From NCBI GenBank assembly GCA_021820165.1, contig JAKADW010000069.1, positions 1 to 8,901 of the forward strand: a stretch of DNA of 8,901 nt, written 5' to 3'. The notes under the pieces are model-generated. The model had not been told where the DNA came from. It saw only the letters and a program-made list of their open reading frames with translations, and made no database searches. Source of the stretch: Bacillota bacterium (GTDB taxonomy: Bacteria; Bacillota_E; Sulfobacillia; Sulfobacillales; Sulfobacillaceae). Every line of letters begins with the position of its first letter. Position 1 is the first letter of the stretch. The translations under genes and the position numbers were made by a program. This document shows, one piece after another, positions 1-8,400 of this stretch.

Positions 1-696
1 GTGGATGCTTTTTGGCATGACGAAATTAAACCGGTCTCACCCCAGTTTTTTCGGGGGCCGGTACTCGCGGCATGCCAGGTGCATGTGGGCACCACCGTCT
101 GCGTCACGGCTGCCTTTACCGACTATGCGCATTTTCTTTACGCTAGGCGGCATCCGAGCGGCTTGCCGGAGATGGCGATACGTCCAATTTTTGCTGCGGC
201 GCTGCCGATCTTGGACGATGGCTCGCTAGTGATTTGCAAGATGAGTTCTAGGACGGAGCGTCCGGGACGCTTGCAGTGTATTGGAGGTACCGCTATTCCG
301 AGCGACGTGAAAGACGCGATGTTTTGCGCCGAGGTTTCGGCCAGCCGGGAAATGTTGGAGGAAATCGGCGTAGACCGCCACGATGAGATCTTGCGCGAGC
401 GTGGCGCCGTGGGTGCCACGGTGGATCCCCACGGCGGGGTAGCGGTCGTGGTGGCCTACGACGTGCTCCGGCCGTGGTCGGACTTTCAAGCGCGAATTGA
501 GGCGTTTCTTGACGTCGAGCGGGCGCACGGTCGGACGACCGAGCTGGAAGGGATCCTGGCTATCCCCTGGGGAGAGCGTGGAATGGCACGCCTCCATGCC
601 TTGGGCGATGTGGGCCCTCGTTATCTTCGCCGCCTCCTCACGGCAGAGGAACTTTGCCTAGGCCGAGCGCGATCGACGGGGATGATGGCCGAATGA
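1..696 (+). CDS. Nudix-family hydrolase with expanded Nudix box (start at window edge)
   Basis: The product is a 231-residue soluble protein with no signal peptide or membrane segment, so it should be cytoplasmic. Nudix enzymes hydrolyse nucleoside diphosphates linked to another moiety, using metal held by glutamates of the Nudix helix. Here residues 116-124 read REMLEEIGV, an exact match to the REUxEExGU half of the motif, giving metal ligands E117, E120 and E121. A GG pair at 95-96, after a strand near 62-80 (RPIFAAALPILDDG), marks the start of the box. The box is 6-7 residues longer than the usual 23, and its first glutamate is not in the standard place (F108 sits there; E111 is nearby). 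The substrate cannot be told. The GTG at base 1 opens the frame, but no upstream sequence is visible, so the true start could lie further left. The stop overlaps the next gene by 4 bases (ATGA). A cytoplasmic Nudix enzyme ahead of two export genes is odd; the link may be only transcriptional. Confidence 0.8.
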   Translation: MDAFWHDEIKPVSPQFFRGPVLAACQVHVGTTVCVTAAFTDYAHFLYARRHPSGLPEMAIRPIFAAALPILDDGSLVICKMSSRTERPGRLQCIGGTAIPSDVKDAMFCAEVSASREMLEEIGVDRHDEILRERGAVGATVDPHGGVAVVVAYDVLRPWSDFQARIEAFLDVERAHGRTTELEGILAIPWGERGMARLHALGDVGPRYLRRLLTAEELCLGRARSTGMMAE

Positions 697-2105
697 CCAG
701 TTTGAACCCTGCGGTACGAGCATCGTTGGTGTCGAGCCAACGCGGGCGGCGCCGCCATCGGTGGCAGCGCTGGCGCTGGCTGACGATTGGGGGGCTGTTA
801 GCGGCCATGACGTGGGTCTGGATGGCTCCCTGGAACTTTACCCCCTATGGTGCCTCCGCCTCGACCATGGCGGGCTTTAATCCCAGTCACCGGATTGTGC
901 TGGAGCACGGTCTTAATACCTATTGGGACTCCTCGTGGCAGCACCAAGGGGTAAGCCTTCGAGCCATGCGCGTCGTGTCGGGACGAGTTTATGGCATTGG
1001 CGCCTCCTCCCATCAGTTGATTGCGATGAGCGCCAAAGATGGTCGAGAGATTTGGAGGCGCGCCTTTAGCGGTCCTGTCGTGGCCCCCTTGATCATTGTT
1101 GGGGGCACGGTGGCTTTTTTGGAGTCGGGGTCCAGACCCAAGGTCGTGGCCGTGGCAGCGGCTAGCGGACAGGTGCTGTGGAGCACGAGGGTTCGCCCCG
1201 GGGTGAAGCTGGTTTTTGCCCAAGGACTTCTCTGGCTGCTAAACGGCGACAACGTGGTAGGACGTAGCATGCGAACGGGCGGAGAAATGAAGAGCTATGC
1301 TATCTCTGGGCTCTCGGATATCCATTCGGTATTGGCTCAAGGATCGAATCTCCTGATTGGAGGTGGCCATCCGTACCGGCAATATTTCTTTAATCTTATT
1401 CGAGGACAGTTGCTATGGACGGATCGTCTCCAACCTGGATTTCGCTTCGGCATCCCGGCAATATCGGGAACGAGCATATACCTTCCCCGCCTGTCGCAGC
1501 GTGCCGGAGTCTTAGGCATGGAGGCATTGACCCTCACCACAGGAAAAGTACTCTGGCAGAGGAGCTTAGGGGTGTTTGTATTGCCCATGGACCAAGCGAT
1601 GCATGCTGGCATGGCCGTGACGGCGGACCACACGGTCTACTTGGCGAGCGCGCTCACGGATACGCTGTATGCCTTAAACGCTCCCACGGGAAATCTGCTT
1701 TGGCAAAACCAATTGGGACAGGAGCCGCCGGTGACCAGCCCACTGCCTATCGCCGGCCAAGTCATCGTCGCCGATCAATACGGGGTGGTATGGGATCTTA
1801 ACCAGCAATCCGGTCAAATACAATATTTTCGGAAGATCGCGCCGACTATGGCCGCACAGATGCTGATTTTAGTGGGTAAGAGCTTGTATCTATCGACTCC
1901 TCGGGCAGTGTTGGCTCTGCCTTTAGGACGCTTAGCGCCAGGGTTGGCCGGAGGATACCACCTCCATGCAAGCGATCTCCTGCCAAATTTGACCGAAGCG
2001 CCGACACCTTCCACGGCCACGGGCGGTCCCGTGTCCCTTGCCCGTTCCCCAGGGCGTGGGGTCCGCTCGTCGGATGTGGCTACCATGAAGCGAGGTTTAA
2101 TGTGA
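693..2105 (+). CDS. Membrane-anchored or exported PQQ-type beta-propeller protein (BamB-like repeats)
   Basis: From ATG 693 the protein has 470 residues. A basic stretch (residues 17-28, mostly R, H and W) precedes a hydrophobic segment at 29-46, which acts as a signal anchor or signal peptide, so the rest lies outside the membrane. The body consists of PQQ-type propeller blades ending in a turn of the form (S/T/D)G-x-x-x-W: DGREIW (W121), SGQVLW (W163), RGQLLW (W242), TGKVLW (W288) and TGNLLW (W337). Weaker copies, RTGGEM and SGQIQYF, lie near 205 and 377. Spacing is 40-49 residues and suggests about seven blades. Such propellers are binding or scaffold proteins; I see no evidence of an enzyme or of bound PQQ. 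The last 40 residues are Pro/Ser/Thr-rich and likely disordered. ATG 693 is preferred over the in-frame TTG at 654 because it overlaps the previous stop (ATGA) and has GGGGA about 10 bases upstream. It probably assists the downstream protease, but that is inference from operon position only. Confidence 0.85.
   Translation: MTSLNPAVRASLVSSQRGRRRHRWQRWRWLTIGGLLAAMTWVWMAPWNFTPYGASASTMAGFNPSHRIVLEHGLNTYWDSSWQHQGVSLRAMRVVSGRVYGIGASSHQLIAMSAKDGREIWRRAFSGPVVAPLIIVGGTVAFLESGSRPKVVAVAAASGQVLWSTRVRPGVKLVFAQGLLWLLNGDNVVGRSMRTGGEMKSYAISGLSDIHSVLAQGSNLLIGGGHPYRQYFFNLIRGQLLWTDRLQPGFRFGIPAISGTSIYLPRLSQRAGVLGMEALTLTTGKVLWQRSLGVFVLPMDQAMHAGMAVTADHTVYLASALTDTLYALNAPTGNLLWQNQLGQEPPVTSPLPIAGQVIVADQYGVVWDLNQQSGQIQYFRKIAPTMAAQMLILVGKSLYLSTPRAVLALPLGRLAPGLAGGYHLHASDLLPNLTEAPTPSTATGGPVSLARSPGRGVRSSDVATMKRGLM
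2090..2095 (+). promoter_or_regulatory. Ribosome binding site that fixes the S53 protease start
   Basis: GCGAGG lies 6 bases before GTG 2102, inside the end of the propeller gene. This spacing favours GTG 2102 over the in-frame ATG at 2111, which would be 15 bases away. GTG 2102 also overlaps the upstream stop as GTGA. Confidence 0.6.
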
Positions 2106-5100
2106 GACCAATGAGGTGGATGCGAGTCGCCGTGGCCTCTGCCTTTGGCATGGCCATTACCAGTGGATGGACCTACGGGCCCGCTCCGACACGGCTTTCC
2201 GTATGGATGGCTGCGCACCCGATATCTTCTCGTCAAGCGAAAAGCATGGCTCCGCTCAAGGCCTCCACACCTTGGAGCGGGGTGGTCTACCTGGCCCCGC
2301 CCAATCTTCGCAAGTTAAATGCCTTAGCCGCGGCGGTCTCGCAGCCGGGGTCTCCCCATTACCATCATTTTTGGACCAGGGCTCAGGTGGCCAAGGCATT
2401 TTCGCCCCCCCATAGTGAATTGAGCTCCGTGAAGCAGAGCCTTCGACAAGAAGGCTTTCGCTTAGAGGGTTCCACCGGCCTTGGCCTCGGTATTCGTGTG
2501 GCCGGGACCGTGGGGCAAGTCGACCGCGCCTGGGCGGCCGATCTTCGCCAAAATCGCCAAGGGCGCGGCGTCGAAACCAAACCGCTCGCCCTATCCGGCG
2601 TGTTGGCGGAGTCGGTCCGCTACATTAGTGATTTGGCCGCTCCCGCATATCGCACGGCTCCTATGCTCTCTAGACGGCGTAAGCCCGTGGCGGTGCGTGT
2701 GGCCAGCAGTAGCCATAACGTGTCCGTGTCCGCCCAAGGTCCGACGTCGGTGCCCACCGGCCAAAATATCTTAGTGACGGTGTCTGTCGTCAACCCTACC
2801 TCCCGCTATCCCTTGAAGGGCTGGGACCTTTCGGCGAACCCCAGCCCCAAAGCGTCGTTATCGAGCTACCAGGTGAGCGATCTGAATGGCAACCTGACCT
2901 TGAATAAGTCGGGAAGCGATGTGCTGGTGCTGTCCTCGTCTTCTCCTTATAAAGGTCCCTGGCAGATCGCGGTGTCCAGTGGAAACACAACGTATAACGC
3001 CACCATTAGCGGATTGTCGTGGACCGGACCGACCGTGGAGAGCAATAATCTTAGCCCGAGTCAGGTCAATACGGCCTATCATGCCCAAAGTCTGGTGGCC
3101 GCCGCGGCCAAAAGCAAGGGGATGCATATCGGCATCTTTGGCGATTCCAGCCCGACCCTGTCGGACCTGACTACGTTTGAAAAGCGCTATCATTTGCCTC
3201 AATCCAAAGTTCAGGTGATTCCCGTGGATGGCGGCGAGTCGAAGGTGGTATCGGGATGGCATGGAGAACTTATGCTGGACATGGAACGATCCGTGTCTTC
3301 CGCTCCCGGGGCCACCTTGGATCTCTACTTGGTCCCGCCTAAGGGATCGATTACGGATACCGTGGCGTCCGCAGTCAGTCAAGATGTCGTGTCCGTGTTT
3401 AGCATTAGTGCGGTGGAACCGGAAAGTTCGATATCTGCACGTCACCTGTCGATATGGAACACGCTCATGGCCGAGGGGAGTCTGGAAGGCATCACCTTTG
3501 TGGCTGGATCCGGTGACTCCGGGCCCTACGGCAACCCCAACAGCAGTACGCCCGACGTGAATTGGCCGGCGTCCAGTACCTGGGTCACGGCGGTGGGGGG
3601 GACCCAGCTTGGCCTCAACCCGACCACCTCGGCCATTCAAAGTCAGTGGGCATGGAGTCCGGACGGGTTGTGGGACAGCCAAATCGACGGATCCGGCGGA
3701 GGATATAGCCGGATCCAAGGGGTGCCGTCATGGCAAAAGGGCATCGTGGGCAGTGCGGCGACTGGCCGGGGCGTGCCTGACGTGGCCTTCTTGGCGGCGG
3801 AGCCCTATTACGCCGCCGTCGATCGCGGAGCCTGGGAGGGGATGGCCGGGACCAGCGCGTCGACGCCAACGTGGGGTGGATGGGTGGCCGATATGGCCGT
3901 CCTAGACGGCCGCCAGGGCTTCATGAATCCCACCCTGTATGCCACCTATCGTCAAGATCCGAGCTCCTTCGATCCGGTCACGCATGGGGGAAATGCCGTG
4001 TACCAAGCGGGGCCAGGGTGGAATCCCGTGGCCGGATTGGGATCGGTGGTCGTAGACCGCTATTGGCAAGAGGATGCCGTAACTAGTCTCGCCGTATCCA
4101 GCCGCCTTAAGCAAGCGCAGGTTGGCAAACCGCTCTCGGTCGTGGTCCAGCTAAAAAACCGAGGGGGCAAGGCGGCTAGTGCCGCCGGCGTGGCCGTGCG
4201 CATGGCTCCCGCCGGTCCCTCGATTTCGATTAATGGAACGGCGGCAGGCCTGGGGGCCGTCGCCAACACCAATCCACGCGGCCAAGCCACATTTTTTGTG
4301 GTGTCTCGTCAAGCTGGCAAGTATCGTTTGCGTCTAAGCGCCCAAATTGGCGGCCGTTCGCTCATTCAACCGAAAGCTTTGACCGCGACTTGGACGGCTA
4401 GAAAATCGGCTTCCCCACCCTTTGTGCACGCTTTTGGACTCAACGGACTGAGTGCGGATTCGCTCGTCAACGCACTTTTTCCCACACCGCCTGCTTCGTC
4501 GACGGCGGTGATCACCGTGGATCCCACGCTGTCCCCGAAACTGGTGATGGCCACCGTAGCCTTGGCTGAAGCCGTCCATGGCCCACTCCTTTTTGCCAAC
4601 CGCCACGGCGCCCTGGCTTCGGCAACCCTCATCGACTTGCGGCGCTTGAAAGTGACCCGGGTGCTGCTGGTGGGAAATCTTACCGCCTCTGGCCTGGGAC
4701 TTCCTCAGAATATTACCATCGCGGGAAAACTGTGGAATCCCTCGATCGCGTCTCTATTTTTAGATGTTGCCCAAACGGCCGCTCAAGACGCGGGGCACCA
4801 CGGGGTGGTGCTGCTTTCCGTGCGTTCCCCGCTTACCACCCAGATTGCTTCGGTGGCGTTGGCCAGCCATCGCCACCTCGGCCTGTTGATGATAGGTTCC
4901 GGCAAGCTTCCCACGACCACTCTTCATTTTCTCTCGGGGCAAAAAGTCCTGTGGACGATTGGAGCCCCGACTTGGTCCAAGTCGGATCATCTTCGGGTAA
5001 CGGACATTTCCACCCGCTCTGACCTTAGTACGCTTTTGCAGGTGGATGGACTGGATCGGGCTGGGCCGGGAGACATTGTGGCGGTGAACCCAAGCTTGAT

Positions 5101-5314
5101 TAACGTGCCTAGCTTAGCCGTTCTTACCGCCGAGCTCGCAGCTAGTTGGCCTTCGGCGCTGGTCCCGGTGGGATCAAAGGCGGTGCCGGAAAGCACCCAA
5201 ACCTATCTTTCCCACCTCTTGCGCGCGCATGTCCAAAATCTCTTCACCCTAGGTTTAAAGGCGCCCCTAGTGGCCCAGTTGGCCAAGACCTTGACCCCAC
5301 TCATCACGAAATAG
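2102..5314 (+). CDS. Exported S53 (sedolisin/kumamolisin-type) serine-carboxyl protease with C-terminal CWB2-like repeats
   Basis: The 1070-residue protein starts with a basic, hydrophobic leader (about 1-25), which fits secretion. Residues about 45-190 form the S53 activation prodomain (YHHFWTRAQVAKAF at 87-100 is the typical LTxxQV-like segment). A beta-rich region at about 195-312 follows. The catalytic domain begins near LSPSQVNTAY (317-326) and ends near GLGS (645-648). Catalytic residues are E389 and D393 (GELMLD), D472 of the oxyanion hole (SGDSG) and nucleophile S585 (GTSAS). Spacings of 83 and 113 residues nearly equal those of kumamolisin (86 and 114). The calcium-site region keeps D624 (FDPV) and GPGW, but N641 replaces the usual final Asp. 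After this come an Ig-like domain (about 660-765) and three degenerate CWB2-like units (about 800-1066). Typical S53 enzymes are much shorter. S53 enzymes cleave proteins at acid pH, so this one probably acts outside an acidophile's cell and is held at the wall. Overlap with the propeller gene suggests coupled translation. Confidence 0.92.
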   Translation: MRPMRWMRVAVASAFGMAITSGWTYGPAPTRLSVWMAAHPISSRQAKSMAPLKASTPWSGVVYLAPPNLRKLNALAAAVSQPGSPHYHHFWTRAQVAKAFSPPHSELSSVKQSLRQEGFRLEGSTGLGLGIRVAGTVGQVDRAWAADLRQNRQGRGVETKPLALSGVLAESVRYISDLAAPAYRTAPMLSRRRKPVAVRVASSSHNVSVSAQGPTSVPTGQNILVTVSVVNPTSRYPLKGWDLSANPSPKASLSSYQVSDLNGNLTLNKSGSDVLVLSSSSPYKGPWQIAVSSGNTTYNATISGLSWTGPTVESNNLSPSQVNTAYHAQSLVAAAAKSKGMHIGIFGDSSPTLSDLTTFEKRYHLPQSKVQVIPVDGGESKVVSGWHGELMLDMERSVSSAPGATLDLYLVPPKGSITDTVASAVSQDVVSVFSISAVEPESSISARHLSIWNTLMAEGSLEGITFVAGSGDSGPYGNPNSSTPDVNWPASSTWVTAVGGTQLGLNPTTSAIQSQWAWSPDGLWDSQIDGSGGGYSRIQGVPSWQKGIVGSAATGRGVPDVAFLAAEPYYAAVDRGAWEGMAGTSASTPTWGGWVADMAVLDGRQGFMNPTLYATYRQDPSSFDPVTHGGNAVYQAGPGWNPVAGLGSVVVDRYWQEDAVTSLAVSSRLKQAQVGKPLSVVVQLKNRGGKAASAAGVAVRMAPAGPSISINGTAAGLGAVANTNPRGQATFFVVSRQAGKYRLRLSAQIGGRSLIQPKALTATWTARKSASPPFVHAFGLNGLSADSLVNALFPTPPASSTAVITVDPTLSPKLVMATVALAEAVHGPLLFANRHGALASATLIDLRRLKVTRVLLVGNLTASGLGLPQNITIAGKLWNPSIASLFLDVAQTAAQDAGHHGVVLLSVRSPLTTQIASVALASHRHLGLLMIGSGKLPTTTLHFLSGQKVLWTIGAPTWSKSDHLRVTDISTRSDLSTLLQVDGLDRAGPGDIVAVNPSLINVPSLAVLTAELAASWPSALVPVGSKAVPESTQTYLSHLLRAHVQNLFTLGLKAPLVAQLAKTLTPLITK
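4499..5299 (+). repeat. Three degenerate CWB2-like repeats at the protease C-terminus (protein level)
   Basis: Units run at about residues 800-885, 899-985 and 988-1066 of the protease. Unit 1 shows the CWB2 pattern most clearly: a starting strand (AVITVD), then HGPLLFANRHGALASATL, then LRRLKVTRVLLVG, which lines up with the canonical copy on the opposite strand (APILLTDPNSLTSATA, AKLGAKNVVLLGG). Units 2 and 3 keep the strand/helix order (GVVLLSV...LGLLMIGSGKLPTTTL; DIVAVN...SALVPVGSKAVPESTQ) but lack the RxAGxxRxxTA signature. Three copies agrees with the three-module CWB2 unit that binds wall polymers in clostridial surface proteins. The family assignment is by pattern reading only. Confidence 0.6.
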
Positions 5315-5392
5315 CGTAGGGCCAGATGCCGTGCTGTCCTTTGCCGAAAGGGCGTCATCAGTGATGGGCAGAACGATGCAGGGATTTGTATG
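5315..5392. other. Intergenic spacer after the protease gene
   Basis: The sequence between the protease stop and the hairpin shows no open frame with a ribosome binding site, no clear promoter and no repeat that I can see. It is likely the 3' untranslated region of the plus-strand operon. Confidence 0.5.
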
Positions 5393-5426
5393 AAAGAGCA
5401 CTACCGCGATCCGGTAGTGCTCTTTT
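5393..5426. terminator. Rho-independent terminator, probably bidirectional, between convergent genes
   Basis: The arms at 5393-5406 (AAAGAGCACTACCG) and 5412-5425 are perfectly complementary over 14 bp, with a 5-base loop (CGATC). On the plus strand the stem ends in TTTT, followed by CCTCC, which ends the three-gene operon 78 bases after its stop. On the minus strand the hairpin begins 16 bases after the stop of the wall protein gene and ends in TTT, so it can serve that gene as well. The U-tracts are short on both sides. Confidence 0.85.
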
Positions 5427-5441
5427 CCTCCGTCGAGGCTT

Positions 5442-8400
5442 TTAAGAAGGGGAAATCCCGAGGCTGGTGGCTACGCCGTTGGCGTAGGAGGTGGTAATGG
5501 CGGCTGTGCCGCCAACGATATCGGCGACGCCCACTTGCCCGGTTTTGCTGGAAAGCCAACTCGTTTCCTGGCTCGGCAGGGCACTCGTTCCGGGGATCAG
5601 GAGCACGGCTGAATGGGTTCTGGCCGCGATCGGCGCGGCCGTGAGGGCATCCGGGAAATCGCCGCCCGTGGCCACATAGAGATGGGTCAAGGAGATCTTG
5701 CTGGCAAAGTACTGCAGCACGGCTAAATTCGTTCCATAGACGGGGCCGGCAGCGGGCGTGCCTTGGATGCGCACACTGTGGATGTTCAGCGCAGCCAGTT
5801 GTTTTTCAATGGCGTTCGAGATCTCGGTGGTGTCCCCCACCACGTAGACCGAGGTGACCGAAAGATTTTTCAATGCCTTTACCGTCGACGGAGTCAGCGG
5901 CGTGGGCCTACTCTGGCCATTGGCCAAAAACAGGGGCCAGCCCTGGCTGGCCGCGATCGGGGCCACGGAGAGGGCATTGGGAAAACTGTCACCGTTGGCA
6001 ATGACAGCGACGTGGCTGGGATCGCCCATGGCCGCGGCGATGTCGGCCGCCGTGCTGAAGCGGCTGGCCCCCGCGTAACGGGTGACGTGATATCCCTCTT
6101 TAGTTAAGGTGTCGGCCACGTTGGTGGAGATGGCCGCCGTGCCCCCCAACAGGACCACATTTTTGGCTCCCAGTTTGGCCATCTCCTTGGCCGTCGCGCT
6201 GGTGAGCGAATTGGGGTCGGTGAGTAGGATGGGGGCCCCTAAGGAGGTGGCCAAGGGCGCGCCGGATAGAGCGTCGGGATAGTTGGTGGAGGTGGTGAGG
6301 ATGACGGTTTGGGCCTGGGCGAGGGCCGATTTGGTGAGCTTTATGGCCGTTTGATAGCGGGTGGCGCCCGCCAGCCGCGTAATACCGGGGACGGCTACCG
6401 TAATATTGGCGCTGGCCACCGTCTGACCGGTGGGATCTTGCGCGCTGACGGTAAGGCTTCCGGCAGCGGATGGGGTCAGGTTGAAGGCGGCCTGGCCCGA
6501 ACCATTGGTGGTGGCCGTCTGGCCGTCGAGCGTGACCGTGAGGTTGGCGATGGGGAATCCACTGCCTTGGCTCACCGTAACAGTTTCCGTGTTGCTGACG
6601 CCCGCGTAGAGCGTCGGGGAGGAAAGGCTGAGCACGAGATTGGGATTGGCGCTGACGTTGGTGCCTTGAGCCAAGGTGGAGAAATACTTGGGATCCGCTT
6701 CGCCCATGGCCCATAGGGAGACGCCAGCAAGTCCGTTGGACTGTGCCAAGAGGGCATGAGCCAAGTCTGCCTGAGCGTTGTCAAACCAGACCGTCGCGGG
6801 CACGCCTGGGCTGAATCCGCTGGCATCGTGGCTGGAGAGATGGGCTAGCTGAGAACGGGTAGCGGGACCGTAAACGCCCGAGGGATCGCCCGCAATGCCA
6901 AAATCCGTCTGAAATGCAGTGACGGCCGCTTGCGTCTCGTTGCCATAGATGCCGTCTAGGGTAAGGGGCAAGGCCGGCGGCTTGCCATTAGTGTTGGAGG
7001 CGCCAAATTTCTTGGGATCGGCCAGCACTTTGCTAAGCCCGTACTGCAAGGCGACGACGTTGGGACCGGTGGCTCCGTTTTGGATGGTGGCCGCCGGGGC
7101 GGTAAAGGGGATTCGGTAATGGGCAAAGTTCTCGCCGGCATGGGGATCGTAGGTGCTGGTGGCGTGCAGCTTGTTCAGCATCGAGGTAATCTGGGAGATG
7201 GTCATGCTCTGGGCCGTACCGAAGCCGGTAGTGCCCTGCCAGACTTGGCCGTATCCGGGGATGCCCAAGAGCACATGATTTAAGTTCGCAATGGGCCCTC
7301 CGGTGCCGTTGGCCCCGTGAAGCAAATAATTGATGATGCCCGTGTCGTGGGTCAGCGAGGCGATGGGACCAGGGTTGAAGGCCATCGAGTAGCCCATGAT
7401 CACCATATAATTGGAAAGCTGACTGAGCACACTATAGTTGTAGACGGAATCTAGATATCCTGGCACCGACTGCCCACGCTGGTTGGTATACGGTGCCCAC
7501 TCGGGATACACGTTGGTCACCAACAGGTGGTTTGGCCCGAGGGCGGCTCGCAGCTTTTGCACGAACGCATCGAGATAGCCAGAGGAGTTGGGGGGAAGAC
7601 CCTCGAAGTCGATGTTGGCGCCGTTGAAATGATGCTGATAGACGGCTGCAACAATTCCCGACACGATTTGGTTCTGTCCCGTGACCGTGGCCAATGGTCC
7701 CAAGCTGGCATTAAAGCTTCTGCCAAACATGGGCACCACGCGCAGGCCATTGGCCTGCATTTCGGCCACTTGCGCGTTGATGCTCGACCCCGGCCCTCCG
7801 ACTTGACCGCCTGGCCCCACTCCATACCAATGGGGAGAAATGATATTGGCGGCCTGGCCCATGGTGTTTTGATAGGTTACGTATTGGCTGAGGCTTCCGG
7901 TGGGATACCAGTAGGCCAGATCCTCTACACCATAGTGGCGGTAGGGTCCTACCACCGCCAAGGCGGTGGTGTTGGCCGCTGGCGTGGTCGGCGCAGCCAG
8001 ATCTTTAGGCAAGATGGCATTACCAAAGGCATAAATTTTTCCCGATTGCGTGGCGATGTAATATCCGCCGCCATCGGGGGTGGAGGCAATGGCCGTTGGC
8101 ACTTCGCCGGCCAGCGCCACCGTGGCCTCAAGATTACCAAAGTTTTGCGCGCCATCCAGGGCCGAAACACTGCCATTCTTGCCGAGCACCCAAAAGCCGC
8201 CCGCTGGATCGGCGGCGATGGCCACGGCGGAACCAGCACCGCTGTGCCACGTTCCTTTAACGGTGCCCTCCCCAGTGACCGTTCCGTTTTGGTTCAACGC
8301 ATAGTAGCCGGAGCTCAAAGGGCTAGCGGCCATGCCCACATAGTTGCCGGGAGGCAGACTGTAGACGGTTTGGGGGACCGTGGCATTGGCGCTTAAAAGG

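Noticed and set aside
654..692. TTG 654 as an upstream start of the propeller protein, adding 13 residues
   Set aside because: AGAGGA ends only 3 bases before it, too close for normal initiation, and the added residues are coding sequence of the Nudix gene read in another frame. ATG 693 makes the 4-base overlap repeated at the next junction.
2858..3718. Minus-strand open frame of 286 codons
   Set aside because: It is antisense to the prodomain insert and catalytic domain of the protease, whose residues are clearly conserved; the minus-strand product is rich in Arg, His and Gly and matches nothing known to me.
5315..5441. A small RNA or short gene in the convergent gap
   Set aside because: No promoter-like pair or start codon with ribosome binding site is visible; the only clear structure is the terminator hairpin.
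5450..6389. CWB2 region as a nucleotide repeat or recombination hotspot
   Set aside because: The repetition is visible only at protein level; I see no long identical DNA copies.
7527..8396. Plus-strand open frame of 289 codons
   Set aside because: It lies wholly inside the GH18 gene on the other strand, has no recognisable domain, and its composition is that of an antisense shadow of a GC-rich gene.
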